64,000 nt of DNA from Aureimonas fodinaquatilis (GTDB lineage: Bacteria; Pseudomonadota; Alphaproteobacteria; Rhizobiales; Rhizobiaceae), in assembly GCF_008369445.1 (NCBI RefSeq), contig NZ_VTWH01000001.1, forward strand, positions 434,001 to 498,000. The letters run 5' to 3'. Within the stretch, counting starts at the first letter, position 1; each line of letters begins with the position of its first letter. The notes beneath the pieces are model-generated. The model was not told where the DNA came from. It ran no database searches and was given only the letters and a program-made list of their open reading frames with translations. The position numbers and the translations under genes are program-made. Below, in pieces: positions 52,910-61,575 of the stretch.

Positions 52910-54154
52910 TCAGTTTGACAATAGAGCAGTGATTTCAGCCGCTGCCGCATCCATCGATTGCTGTGCACTCATGGATCCAAGAAGAGCTTCCTGGAGGTGG
53001 GTGTAATAGATCCGAGTGATTTGGCTCCATTCAGGAATAGTCGGTTGCGGCCGGGCAAAGCCCAGCATCTCCTTGTGAGCGGCAAACAACGGATCGTCGA
53101 AACGTGGTAGGTCGAGGCCCGACTGCGCTGCCGGGAACGTCGTGGTGTAGATCGCCTGCCTTTCGGGCGAAGCCATGAAGGCAGCCAGTTTGACCGCAAG
53201 CTCTTTGTTCCGGGCTGCTTCAGGTATTACGAAGTTCCAACCTCCCAGAATTGCTGCTGGCTCGCCGCCCTCGGGGTGCGGGAGAAGCCCGACGCCTATC
53301 TCGAAATCAGGGTCTGCTTCGAGCACACGCTGGACATCGGAAGTAGCACCGGGGATCTGGGCAACATTGCCGACACTGAACAGCCGCCGCAGAGCATTGG
53401 AGTCGTTTTCCAAAGTGGACGGCGGCGCATAACCGTATTCGGTGAAGAGGTCCACATAGAGCTTCAGACCCTCGACTGATGCCGGACTGTTCACGATCAC
53501 TTCGTTGTCCGGGCCGAGTATGCCGCCACCATTCATCCAAAGGAACGGCAGCGACCTGAACAGCGAATTGCCCGGTTGGTCCGGTCCGCCGCCCGAGACA
53601 CCGTAGCCATACCGGGGTGAGCCGTTGGACCAGCTGCCCGTCAGTGCCTCAGAAAATTCCAGGAATTCTTTCCAGGTGGTCGGCGGTGTCTCGGGGTCCA
53701 GGCCGGCATCGCGATAGGCTGCCTTGTTATATAGAAAGGCATGGGCCTCAACCTGGAACGGCATGCCATAAACCTGGCCGTTATACGTCGCGGTCTCGAC
53801 TGCGGCAGGGAGGAAGTCTTCAAAATCGACCCCCTCACTGGCCAGCGCGTCGCCAATGGCGGCAAGCCCCCCTGTTTCGGCAAGAGGTATATTCACGCCA
53901 TTCTGGATATCGATCAGATCCGGGGTATTGCCCGATTGAATGGCGATCAGAACCCGGCTCTGCAATCCACCTGCGACATTGGGCTCGATGCGAACTGTGA
54001 CACCTGGGTTTTCCGCAATGAACTCGTCAGCAAAAGCTCTGGCGTTCGCCTCGTTCCAGCTCATGGTCCACCAGACAAGTTCCTGGGCGGAACCCATTGA
54101 TGGCCACATAACAAGAGCAGCAAGGCTTGTGATACGTAACAGTGTTTTTCTCAT
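52910..54154 (-). CDS. ABC sugar-binding protein (family 1)
   Basis: This 414-residue periplasmic protein has a Sec signal peptide of about 23 residues (ending GSAQE). The following WWTMSWNEANARAFADEFIAENP-like start is typical of CUT1 family 1 carbohydrate-binding proteins. It should supply substrate to the two permeases encoded downstream. The neighbouring UxuA-type and enolase-superfamily dehydratases suggest an oligo- or monosaccharide acid such as a uronate. Confidence 0.92.
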   Translation of the reverse strand: MRKTLLRITSLAALVMWPSMGSAQELVWWTMSWNEANARAFADEFIAENPGVTVRIEPNVAGGLQSRVLIAIQSGNTPDLIDIQNGVNIPLAETGGLAAIGDALASEGVDFEDFLPAAVETATYNGQVYGMPFQVEAHAFLYNKAAYRDAGLDPETPPTTWKEFLEFSEALTGSWSNGSPRYGYGVSGGGPDQPGNSLFRSLPFLWMNGGGILGPDNEVIVNSPASVEGLKLYVDLFTEYGYAPPSTLENDSNALRRLFSVGNVAQIPGATSDVQRVLEADPDFEIGVGLLPHPEGGEPAAILGGWNFVIPEAARNKELAVKLAAFMASPERQAIYTTTFPAAQSGLDLPRFDDPLFAAHKEMLGFARPQPTIPEWSQITRIYYTHLQEALLGSMSAQQSMDAAAAEITALLSN

Positions 54155-54179
54155 CGCGTTTCCTCCCTAGATAGCGACT

Positions 54180-55295
54180 TCAGTTTGACCGAGAGTATCT
54201 CCGCAAACGCTTGCCCTCCCTGTCGGATAGATGGGAGTTGCCAACGAGCGAGCGCATGTAGCCGACCGTGTAGGCCATCCCTGCATGCCATGGTGCGGCA
54301 CATTGAATGTCGGGCACGTGATCCGGCACCATGACGCCGGAAAAACCTTCGTCCCGAAGAATTTTCACGATTTCGGCCATATCGATATCGCCGTTGTCTA
54401 CGAACGTCTCCTCGTAGCGTGGCACCTTGCCTTTGACGTTGCGGAAGTGGACATAGGCGATCTTTCCACTGCGCGCATGCATCCGCGTCAGCTCATAAAT
54501 ATCGCTGCCGGGCATCTCCTGAAGCGAGCCGATGCAATATTCGAGAGCGTTGGACTCACTGTCCACCAAGGCAAGCAGCCGATCATATTTTTCGGGCTTG
54601 TTGACGAGGCGTGGCGTTCCCCGCAGTCGATCGACTGGCGGGTCATCAGGATGGGCTGCCAGTTTGACACCTGCCTCCTCGGCCACCGGTACCAATTCTT
54701 CCAGGAACCATGCCAGCCTTTCCCAAAGTTCATCTTCGGTCGGTTGGACGAGCTTGGCACCGGGTTGGGAGGGGCGATACCGCATGTTCCAGACCATGCC
54801 ATCAGGAATAGGCTCCTGGGCATCGAAACCATCACTGTCGAACACAGAGGTTATCGCTCCTCCTCGCCCAATTGGCAGGCGCCGCCATCCCCAGACTCCG
54901 GCAATCGAGAAATTGTAGCCGATGATCGGTATCCCGGCCTTTCCTGCGTCGCGGACCAGGTGTTTAAGCGCCTCCATCTGCTGGCGCCGGTCTGGGCCTC
55001 CTAATAAAATATCGGACCAGAAATTTGGGGCAAAGTTCTCGAGCGCAGCGATGCGCAGGCCATTTTCCGCCAGCATTCGGACGATCTCGGTCATATAGTC
55101 GAAATCCCAGAGCGCTTCTGTGCTGCAGTCCCCCAGAATAGGGCCGACTGAACGGCCATCGAGATAGGGCGTTCGATCCTGAACTTGCCGATAGCGCCCC
55201 AAATTGACGACCACATCCGTCACGCCGAGTTGTGCCGCAAACCGAGCATTGTCCCGCGTTAACCGCTCGCCTGCCAAAGTCATTCCAACTCGCAT
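54180..55295 (-). CDS. UxuA-type mannonate dehydratase family protein
   Basis: This TIM-barrel dehydratase of 371 residues has the metal-ligand pattern of UxuA: His215 (AAHPDDPP), Cys254 (LEYCIGS), His283 (VHFRNVKG) and Asp325 (VPDHVPD). It should convert D-mannonate or a related aldonate to a 2-keto-3-deoxy acid. The ATG at 55295 is preferred over the GTG at 55316, because the latter falls within the first of two operator-like palindromes. It begins the leftward operon with the sugar importer. Confidence 0.85.
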   Translation of the reverse strand: MRVGMTLAGERLTRDNARFAAQLGVTDVVVNLGRYRQVQDRTPYLDGRSVGPILGDCSTEALWDFDYMTEIVRMLAENGLRIAALENFAPNFWSDILLGGPDRRQQMEALKHLVRDAGKAGIPIIGYNFSIAGVWGWRRLPIGRGGAITSVFDSDGFDAQEPIPDGMVWNMRYRPSQPGAKLVQPTEDELWERLAWFLEELVPVAEEAGVKLAAHPDDPPVDRLRGTPRLVNKPEKYDRLLALVDSESNALEYCIGSLQEMPGSDIYELTRMHARSGKIAYVHFRNVKGKVPRYEETFVDNGDIDMAEIVKILRDEGFSGVMVPDHVPDIQCAAPWHAGMAYTVGYMRSLVGNSHLSDREGKRLRRYSRSN

Positions 55296-55311
55296 GCACC
55301 GATCCAATTTG

Positions 55312-55344
55312 TTCACATTTGAACTGTATCAATTCTATTTAGAA
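55312..55344. promoter_or_regulatory. Two TTC-N6-GAA palindromes upstream of UxuA-type gene (IclR operator)
   Basis: TTCACATTTGAA (55312-55323) and TTCTATTTAGAA (55333-55344) start exactly 21 bp apart. The same pair with the same spacing recurs upstream of the aldo/keto reductase gene at 57485-57517. The two sites with CAGTTCAAAT-R-TGAACA cores are near identical. This strongly suggests a common operator, most simply for the IclR protein encoded at 56619. Confidence 0.6.
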
Positions 55345-55418
55345 TGAACAACGAAGCCTTGGCTGTCAAGCGCGTAGTCGGGAAACGAATTTGTCTGCCT
55401 GAGATCAGGGAAATTGGA

Positions 55419-56615
55419 CTAGTCGAAAAAGCCCTGGTCTTCCGCTGCCAGATATTGCAGTGCGCGATCGGGCACGAGATCAACCCCCATGCCCGGGCGC
55501 TCTGGAATGGCGACAAAACCGTCTTTGACAATTGGTTCGGGTAGTCCCTCGACGATGTCGTACCACCAGTTTGGCTCGCCCAATGGATATTCGAAGGCAA
55601 TAAAATTCTGGGGAAGTGTCGCAGAGACTTGCACAAGCGCCGCCAGCCCGAGAAGGCCGTTGGCGGTGCCATGTGGTGCGAAGGACAGCCCATGAACTTC
55701 AGCATATTCAGCAACACGCTTGAGTTCGGCGATACCACCAACATCACAAGGGTCCGGACCAAGAATGTTAACGGCCCGCGTCTCAATCAACTCGCGAAAG
55801 TTTTGCCGAAGGTATATTTGCTCGCCGGTATGGATCGGTGTCGATGTGCTTATTGTCAGATCGCGATAAGCGCCCGCATTGACGTAAGGAATCTGATCTC
55901 CGGTAAGCAGATCCTCAAGCCACATCAGATTGAGTGGCTCCACCGCTTTTGCGAACTTTTTGGCGTCCGCCAGCGTCCATCCCGGTCCGCAATCAAGAGC
56001 TAGTCCCACCTTGTTTCCGGTGACTTCAACCATCGCCTCGACACAAGCAACAGCATGATCAAAACCTTTGGGCGTCAGGGCACCTGTGTCACGCAGACCT
56101 GAGATCGGCTGTGTAGTGACTTCACCGTAATGAAACCCTGCAACCTCGCGCGCCATGGGACTGTGAAACGCAAGTGTCTGTTTAATGATGGAGAAATTTT
56201 CTGGTGCCGCCATCATTCGTGCAACATCGGCGGCATAGTCCTCTGGCTGATATCCTTCAAACGGAAATCTCAGGCCGCCATTGTACACTCTGACCTTGTC
56301 CCGCACTTTTCCGCCCAAAAGCTTGTGAACAGGTAAGCCGGCAGCTTTGCCCGCAACATCCCACAGTGCCATCTCGATCGCACTGACAGCACTGCCCCAT
56401 GGTTTGAATGCGCCCTTGTTCCGGATGCGCAGCATGACGCGTTCCACATGTGTGGGGTCCATGCCTATGACGAACTCTCGCAAAGCGAGCACGGCTTGTT
56501 TTGCTTGCGGCTTCCAGAACTCGATTTGTCCATAGCCGGAAATATTGTCGTCGGTGACCACGCGCACGACCGGGTGGCTGCCAAGCAAGGCGCATTTGAT
56601 GTCGGTGATGATCAC
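55419..56615 (-). CDS. Enolase-superfamily sugar-acid dehydratase (mandelate racemase/MLE type)
   Basis: This 398-residue protein has the metal ligands of the mandelate racemase/galactonate-dehydratase group, Asp208 (ALDCG), Glu234 (WLEDLL) and Glu265 (TGEQIY), plus a catalytic-type His315 (APHGTANG). It probably dehydrates an aldonic acid. It lies 3 bp downstream of the IclR gene and 123 bp upstream of the UxuA-type gene. Two structurally different dehydratases in one cluster suggest two epimeric sugar acids, or that one has another role. Confidence 0.85.
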   Translation of the reverse strand: MIITDIKCALLGSHPVVRVVTDDNISGYGQIEFWKPQAKQAVLALREFVIGMDPTHVERVMLRIRNKGAFKPWGSAVSAIEMALWDVAGKAAGLPVHKLLGGKVRDKVRVYNGGLRFPFEGYQPEDYAADVARMMAAPENFSIIKQTLAFHSPMAREVAGFHYGEVTTQPISGLRDTGALTPKGFDHAVACVEAMVEVTGNKVGLALDCGPGWTLADAKKFAKAVEPLNLMWLEDLLTGDQIPYVNAGAYRDLTISTSTPIHTGEQIYLRQNFRELIETRAVNILGPDPCDVGGIAELKRVAEYAEVHGLSFAPHGTANGLLGLAALVQVSATLPQNFIAFEYPLGEPNWWYDIVEGLPEPIVKDGFVAIPERPGMGVDLVPDRALQYLAAEDQGFFD

Positions 56616-56618
56616 GAG

Positions 56619-57389
56619 CTATAATTTCCTTATGCGTTGAGACAAGTCGCGGGCAGCGGTGATAACGGCAGCCTTGAGTGTTGAGATTCTTTCGGGGGTC
56701 TGCCCTGCCAGGAATGGAATGCTCAGGGCCGCGGCAAATCTTCCCGTGGGATCCCAGACCGGGGCCGCCATTGCACAAACACTACCCACGTGTTCACCCA
56801 TGTCTTGAGCCCAGCCTTGCTCTCGGATGAGTTCAAGCTCGGCGCGCAATTGCGCGGGGTCAATACGAGTGGCAGAGGTGAACTGAGTGAGAGGCTGGCT
56901 CAGCAACCTGTCAAGCATGACAGCGTCGAGATGCGCCATGATCATCTTGCTTGCAGCCCCCGCATGCAGCGGAAAGCTCTGTCCGACAGCCGGGTGTAAT
57001 CCATATTCGCCAGTGCCGGTCGCTGCCGCTACAACAAGCGCGGTCTCGCGCGCGAACACAGAAAGCTTGTTACCTTCCCCGGTCTCCTGTGCCAGCTGCT
57101 GCATAACGGGTTGCGCAGCTCCTACGAGATCGTAGGACATCTGAACCTTGACCTTGGCTGCCAGGGTCAGCAGTCGCGGTCCCAAAACATAGGTTCCCTC
57201 GACATTGCGCAGAACTATCTGATGCGCCTGCAATGTGTTGAGGATTCTATAGACCGTACTGCGAGGAACACCGAGATATTTTGTGAGGTCTCGTATCGAC
57301 AACCCGTCGGGTGTTCGTTCCAGAAAGCTCAGAACCTCGAGCGTCCGCTCCAGCACAGGGACGCCATTTTTATCTGGGTGTTCCGTCAT
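56619..57389 (-). CDS. IclR family transcriptional regulator
   Basis: This 256-residue regulator has a winged helix (about residues 10-75, with YLGVPRSTVYRILNTLQA) and an IclR effector domain (about 90-250). It lies 3 bp upstream of the enolase-superfamily gene and is co-directional with the sugar operon. TTC-N6-GAA palindromes occur upstream of its own start (57429-57440), the divergent aldo/keto reductase gene, and the UxuA-type gene. It is therefore the best candidate for the shared regulator of the whole cassette. Confidence 0.9.
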   Translation of the reverse strand: MTEHPDKNGVPVLERTLEVLSFLERTPDGLSIRDLTKYLGVPRSTVYRILNTLQAHQIVLRNVEGTYVLGPRLLTLAAKVKVQMSYDLVGAAQPVMQQLAQETGEGNKLSVFARETALVVAAATGTGEYGLHPAVGQSFPLHAGAASKMIMAHLDAVMLDRLLSQPLTQFTSATRIDPAQLRAELELIREQGWAQDMGEHVGSVCAMAAPVWDPTGRFAAALSIPFLAGQTPERISTLKAAVITAARDLSQRIRKL

Positions 57390-57428
57390 CGATGCTGTCC
57401 TTCTATTCCCGTTAATGAATAGAGATCA

Positions 57429-57440
57429 TTCTCATTTGAA
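57429..57440. promoter_or_regulatory. TTC-N6-GAA palindrome upstream of iclR-type gene
   Basis: TTCTCATTTGAA lies 40 bp before the IclR start and matches the operator pattern found twice at each of the two other local promoters. It suggests autoregulation of the IclR gene. Confidence 0.45.
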
Positions 57441-57484
57441 GCAAAATTGCGCAAGGGATTGACAGATTGCAAGTGTGAAGGCCA

Positions 57485-57517
57485 TTCTTAATTGAATTAA
57501 TTCAGTTCAAATATGAA
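57485..57517. promoter_or_regulatory. Two TTC-N6-GAA palindromes upstream of aldo/keto reductase gene
   Basis: TTCTTAATTGAA (57485-57496) and TTCAAATATGAA (57506-57517) begin 21 bp apart, as in the pair at 55312. The downstream site and its flank (CAGTTCAAATATGAACA) match the reverse complement of the 55312 site at all but one core position. It ends 32 bp before the reductase start. Confidence 0.6.
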
Positions 57518-57549
57518 CATAATTCTGAATCGCATCTGGGAGATTGTGA

Positions 57550-58530
57550 ATGCAATACGCTCGACTTGGCCGTTCCGGATTGGAAGTTTCGAGGATTTGC
57601 CTTGGCTGCATGACTTTTGGAGTGCCTGAGCGGGGTGGCCCAACCTGGACCCTCGATGAGTCAGCGAGCCGACCTCTCATTAAGAAGGCAATCGAGCTGG
57701 GAATCAATTTCTTCGACACAGCCAACATCTATTCAGATGGAACGAGCGAAGAGTTCCTTGGGCGGGCGTTGAAAGACTATGCAGTTCGCGACGAAGTTGT
57801 CATCGCCACCAAACTCAACACACCCATGCGCTCTGGCCCAAACGCCAAGGGCCTGTCACGCAAGGCGATCATTCAGGAAGTCGAGCACAGTTTGAACCGG
57901 CTCCAAACTGATTATATCGACCTCTATCAAATCCACAGATGGGATCCCGAAACCCCAATTGATGAGACGCTTGAAGCTCTGACTGATCTCGTCCGGCAAG
58001 GCAAAGTCCGCTATATCGGCGCGTCATCAATGCATGCCTGGAAATTTGCGAAAGCCCTCTATCGGTCCGATCAGAAGGGCTACGCTCGTTTCATTTCCAT
58101 GCAGGACCACTACAACTTGCTCAACCGGGAGGAAGAGCGAGAGATGGTGCCTCTTTGCGAGGAGGAGGGCGTCGGGCAGATACCATGGAGTCCTCTCGCA
58201 CGTGGTCTGCTGGCGCGGCCCGATGGGCAGGACACAAATCGCAAAAAGGCTGACTGGCTAAGCTCCAAGCTGTATGGCGACACGGAGCGTGCCGATGCAG
58301 AGGTTATCAGAGCGGTTGCCACGATCGCGGAACGCCACGAAACCTCCCGCGCCAGCATCGCACTTGCCTGGCTGTTGTCCCGTCCAGCCGTAGTTGCACC
58401 CATCGTTGGCATAAGCCGTGAACAGCAGTTTGACGACGCCATAGGTGCGCTCGCGGTTTCGCTCAGTCCAGAAGACATTGCTGAAATGGAATCCCCTTAC
58501 GTGCCTCATCCCGTGGCGGGCTTCGCTTAA
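57550..58530 (+). CDS. Aldo/keto reductase
   Basis: This 326-residue NADPH-dependent oxidoreductase has the AKR catalytic tetrad: Asp56 and Tyr61 (FFDTANIYSDG), Lys88 (IATKLN) and His129 (YQIHRWD). It starts the rightward arm of the sugar-acid cluster, divergent from the IclR gene. It might oxidise or reduce an aldose or keto-acid in the pathway. It is followed 30 bp later by an RraA-like gene. Confidence 0.92.
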   Translation: MQYARLGRSGLEVSRICLGCMTFGVPERGGPTWTLDESASRPLIKKAIELGINFFDTANIYSDGTSEEFLGRALKDYAVRDEVVIATKLNTPMRSGPNAKGLSRKAIIQEVEHSLNRLQTDYIDLYQIHRWDPETPIDETLEALTDLVRQGKVRYIGASSMHAWKFAKALYRSDQKGYARFISMQDHYNLLNREEEREMVPLCEEEGVGQIPWSPLARGLLARPDGQDTNRKKADWLSSKLYGDTERADAEVIRAVATIAERHETSRASIALAWLLSRPAVVAPIVGISREQQFDDAIGALAVSLSPEDIAEMESPYVPHPVAGFA

Positions 58531-58560
58531 TCAATTCAACTTTTTCATCAAGGCCAGATC

Positions 58561-59295
58561 ATGATCCAAACCAACGACATCACTCGCCCTCCTCGCGAAA
58601 TCTGCGAACGATTTCAGGCCGTGGGTGCAGCAAAAACCTCAAGCATCCTCAGTCGACTGGGAATCCGTTCGGCCTTTATTGCGGGCCCTACGTGCTGGTC
58701 GCCAGGCAAAGCTGTTGCCGGACCTGCCCTCACGCTGCGTTTCATGCCCAAACGCGAGGACCTTTACGAAGACGACGAATATGCTGAACCCGAGACACAG
58801 CTGCACCGTCATGTTCTCTATCACACGCAGCCCGGCGATATCGTCGTTGTCGACGCTCGTGGAGATATGACCAGCGGTATTTTCGGCGAAATGATGCTGA
58901 CCTATTTCAAAGGTAAAGGCGGGGCCGGGATCGTGGTCGATGGCTGCATCCGCGACTACCCCAAAGCCAAGGATCTGGATCTGGGATTGTGGATCAAGGG
59001 ACTGACGCCAAATTTTCATACCCAGACCAATATTTTTCCATTCGAGGTCAATGGTGCGATCTCGTGCGGCGGAGTGCTTGTAATACCCGGCGATATCATC
59101 GTTGCGGACGATGATGGAGCGGTCGCCGTACCAGCGCAAATGGCCGAGGACGTGCTTGCTCGTGCCGAAAAACACCACCAATGGGAGGGATTCTCGAAGG
59201 AGCGCCTGTTGGAGGGAGGGGAACTCAAACGCTATTACCCGCTGCACGCAGATGCACAAGCCGAATATGAGGACTGGCTCAAATCCCGTCGATGA
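58561..59295 (+). CDS. RraA-like/class II pyruvate aldolase family protein
   Basis: This 244-residue protein of the RraA/HMG-CHA aldolase family shows GDIVVVDARGDM-type and GIVVDGCIRDYP segments. Its fold can carry a divalent-metal retro-aldolase of 4-hydroxy-4-methyl-2-oxoglutarate or a keto-deoxy acid, but RraA-type RNase E inhibitors share the fold. Its setting next to sugar-acid dehydratases favours an aldolase acting on the 2-keto-3-deoxy product. This is inference. Confidence 0.8.
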   Translation: MIQTNDITRPPREICERFQAVGAAKTSSILSRLGIRSAFIAGPTCWSPGKAVAGPALTLRFMPKREDLYEDDEYAEPETQLHRHVLYHTQPGDIVVVDARGDMTSGIFGEMMLTYFKGKGGAGIVVDGCIRDYPKAKDLDLGLWIKGLTPNFHTQTNIFPFEVNGAISCGGVLVIPGDIIVADDDGAVAVPAQMAEDVLARAEKHHQWEGFSKERLLEGGELKRYYPLHADAQAEYEDWLKSRR

Positions 59296-59317
59296 TGCTG
59301 GTAATGGGAGGTTAAAA

Positions 59318-59809
59318 ATGGACGTCGCACGCGATATACGCATCATAAAGGAGCAAGAGAGCCGTTTGGCCTTTGCGACTTTCAACGAGAAAGAGGCTTT
59401 CAAGCTAGGCTCGCTTATACGCGAGAAAGCCATATCGGAAGGGCTCGGCATCGTTATCGATATCAGAACCTGGGATCGCCCGCTTTTTTATAGCGCAACA
59501 GCCGGATCAACGGGCTCTAATCCTGAATGGGCCCGCCGCAAATCAAACCTGGTTCGGCGATTTCATAAGTCATCCTACCGTGTTGTTCTCGAGTTGGCGC
59601 GTGAGGATAAGACATTTCCCCAAAACTGGGCGCTTGATCAGGCTGAATACGCCCTTGCCGGCGGGGGATTCCCCCTGACTATCGGGGACGTCGGTGTCAT
59701 CGGATCCATAGCAGTTTCAGGATTGCCCGAGAGAGAGGACCATCAACTCATTACACGGTCACTCGCAGAGCATCTGATGGTCCCGGTTGATTGCCTATCA
59801 AAAAAATAG
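59318..59809 (+). CDS. UPF0303/heme-degrading-domain family protein
   Basis: This 163-residue cytoplasmic protein starts at the ATG at 59318 (GGGAGG upstream) and matches the UPF0303/GlcG-HbpS-like family, with HKSSYRVVLELAREDKTF and GGGFPLTIGDVGVIGSIAVSG. Family members lie in catabolic operons of sugar acids or glycolate and their function is not settled. It is the third gene of the rightward arm. Confidence 0.8.
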   Translation: MDVARDIRIIKEQESRLAFATFNEKEAFKLGSLIREKAISEGLGIVIDIRTWDRPLFYSATAGSTGSNPEWARRKSNLVRRFHKSSYRVVLELAREDKTFPQNWALDQAEYALAGGGFPLTIGDVGVIGSIAVSGLPEREDHQLITRSLAEHLMVPVDCLSKK

Positions 59810-60194
59810 CAGGCCCGTCCGCGATTGAGCGGTTCTGGCTATCCGAGATCAAAAAACTTCGTTCGAGCTTTATCACCTCTGCAAATTCCTGAGCGAAATG
59901 ATGAACAATGTGTCCGATGCCGGGCAGCATTCACGGGCTAACAAGCAGAAGCTGCGCCAGACAGGTGCATTGCGTGAGCGGCGAGGCCCGGCGCTTGATC
60001 TTCTGCCCCAACGACGGTTTAAGCTTGGAGGGAATAGCTGTCTTAAAGATTCTGCAGGTCGTTCGACGAGGGGATCGTCAACATCTGGTCTAACGAGTTT
60101 GTTTTCTGCTTGGTGGCCTGACGACATTAATCCGTGGAGTTGAAGTGCGGTCGTGCTTCCTAAAACAGCAAATTCTCACGGTGGGGATGGCTGA
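59810..60194. other. Intergenic region without a recognisable gene
   Basis: This 385-bp stretch between the UPF0303 gene and the phospholipase gene has short frames on both strands that I do not recognise. They might be decayed coding DNA. No palindrome or terminator stood out. Confidence 0.35.
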
Positions 60195-61472
60195 ATGAAA
60201 TTGAATTTTATGGCTCGGCTCTTCGGTTTTCTGCTTGTCGGCGGATTTTTGTCAATCATCATACTCAACCTTGTGCCGCCGCGCACGCAGGTTCAGGAAC
60301 CGATCCCGCATTTCGCTGCGGTTTCGGATCCCGCCTTTCTGCGCACTATGCATTCCGTCTTCGAAGGAGACGTTCAGCCCGGCCACTCCATCCGAACGCT
60401 CGTCAATGGCGACGAAATATTTCCGCCAATGCTCTCTGCGATCCGGGAGGCGCAAGTGAGCGTCAACTTCGTCACTTACATTTACTGGTCAAGCGAGATC
60501 GCGCGGGAGTTTGCTACTGCGCTTGCGGAGAAAGCACGAGATGGTGTGCCCGTGCGCGTGCTGGTTGATTTCGTCGGCGCAATCCCGTTTGACGAAGACA
60601 CAATCAAGATCATGACTGATGCCAATGTTAATTTCGAGCGTTTCCGGCCTATCCACTGGTACACGCTTGATCGGATCAACTATCGCACGCATCGCAAGCT
60701 ATTGATTGTGGACGGGAAGATCGGCTTTACCGGAGGCGTCGGAATTGGCGACCAATGGCTCGGCGACGCCCGCAATCCCGAGGAGTGGCGTGACAATCAC
60801 TATCGCGTCGAAGGACCGGTGGTCGCCGACATGCAAGCCGCCTTCGCCGAAAACTGGATCGAGGCGACAGGAGAGGTGCTTCAGGGTGATCAGTTTTATC
60901 CCGAGGCGGAAGAGGCAGGAGACCTGCGCGTCCAGCATGTGAAGTCGTCGCCCAATGGCGGAGCGAAATCCATGCACCAGATGTTGATGATGGCAATGGC
61001 CGGCGCAACCGAAAACATCCGTATCGCAATGGCCTATTTCGTTCCGGACGATGTCGCCATCGCACAATTGCTGCAGGCGAGGGAGCGCGGCGTCGAGATC
61101 GACATTATCGTGCCGGGCAAACAGACCGACATGCCAATCGTGCGCCATGGCTCGCGTCATTTTTGGGGGGAGCTGCTGGAGGCGGGGATACGCCTGCACG
61201 AATACCAGCCAACCATGTACCATCCAAAGGTGCTGATCGTTGACGAATGGTGGACGACGATAGGTTCCACCAATTTCGACGAACGCTCGTTTCGGCTGAA
61301 CGATGAATCCAATCTCAACGTCTATGACGGAGTTTTCGCAAAAACGCAGATCGATCTGTTCGAAGCCGATCTTTCTCTTTCACGGCAAGTTACGCTGGAG
61401 GAATGGCAGAACCGCCCGGTCTGGGAGAAGACGAAAGACTGGGTGTGGAGCTGGCTCAGAACGCAGCTTTAA
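60195..61472 (+). CDS. Phospholipase D/cardiolipin synthase-like protein
   Basis: This 425-residue protein has one N-terminal membrane segment (about residues 9-28) and two HKD motifs, at His166-Lys168-Asp173 and His343-Lys345-Asp350. These form the active site of the phospholipase D superfamily. It resembles cardiolipin synthase-type enzymes, which would condense or transfer phosphatidyl groups at the inner membrane. No neighbouring gene gives a further clue. Confidence 0.9.
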   Translation: MKLNFMARLFGFLLVGGFLSIIILNLVPPRTQVQEPIPHFAAVSDPAFLRTMHSVFEGDVQPGHSIRTLVNGDEIFPPMLSAIREAQVSVNFVTYIYWSSEIAREFATALAEKARDGVPVRVLVDFVGAIPFDEDTIKIMTDANVNFERFRPIHWYTLDRINYRTHRKLLIVDGKIGFTGGVGIGDQWLGDARNPEEWRDNHYRVEGPVVADMQAAFAENWIEATGEVLQGDQFYPEAEEAGDLRVQHVKSSPNGGAKSMHQMLMMAMAGATENIRIAMAYFVPDDVAIAQLLQARERGVEIDIIVPGKQTDMPIVRHGSRHFWGELLEAGIRLHEYQPTMYHPKVLIVDEWWTTIGSTNFDERSFRLNDESNLNVYDGVFAKTQIDLFEADLSLSRQVTLEEWQNRPVWEKTKDWVWSWLRTQL

Positions 61473-61575
61473 GCTTCACCTTAAAAATTTGATCCTTCCC
61501 GTCCTACGAACAAAAGTGAGCGCATTGACTGTGTCCGCTCGCCTGGTCCCGTTGACAGCAAAAGGTCGCTCGCTT

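Noticed and set aside
59898-60143. Short frames that might be a transposase fragment
   Set aside because: I could not match any transposase motif and saw no terminal inverted repeats or target duplication.
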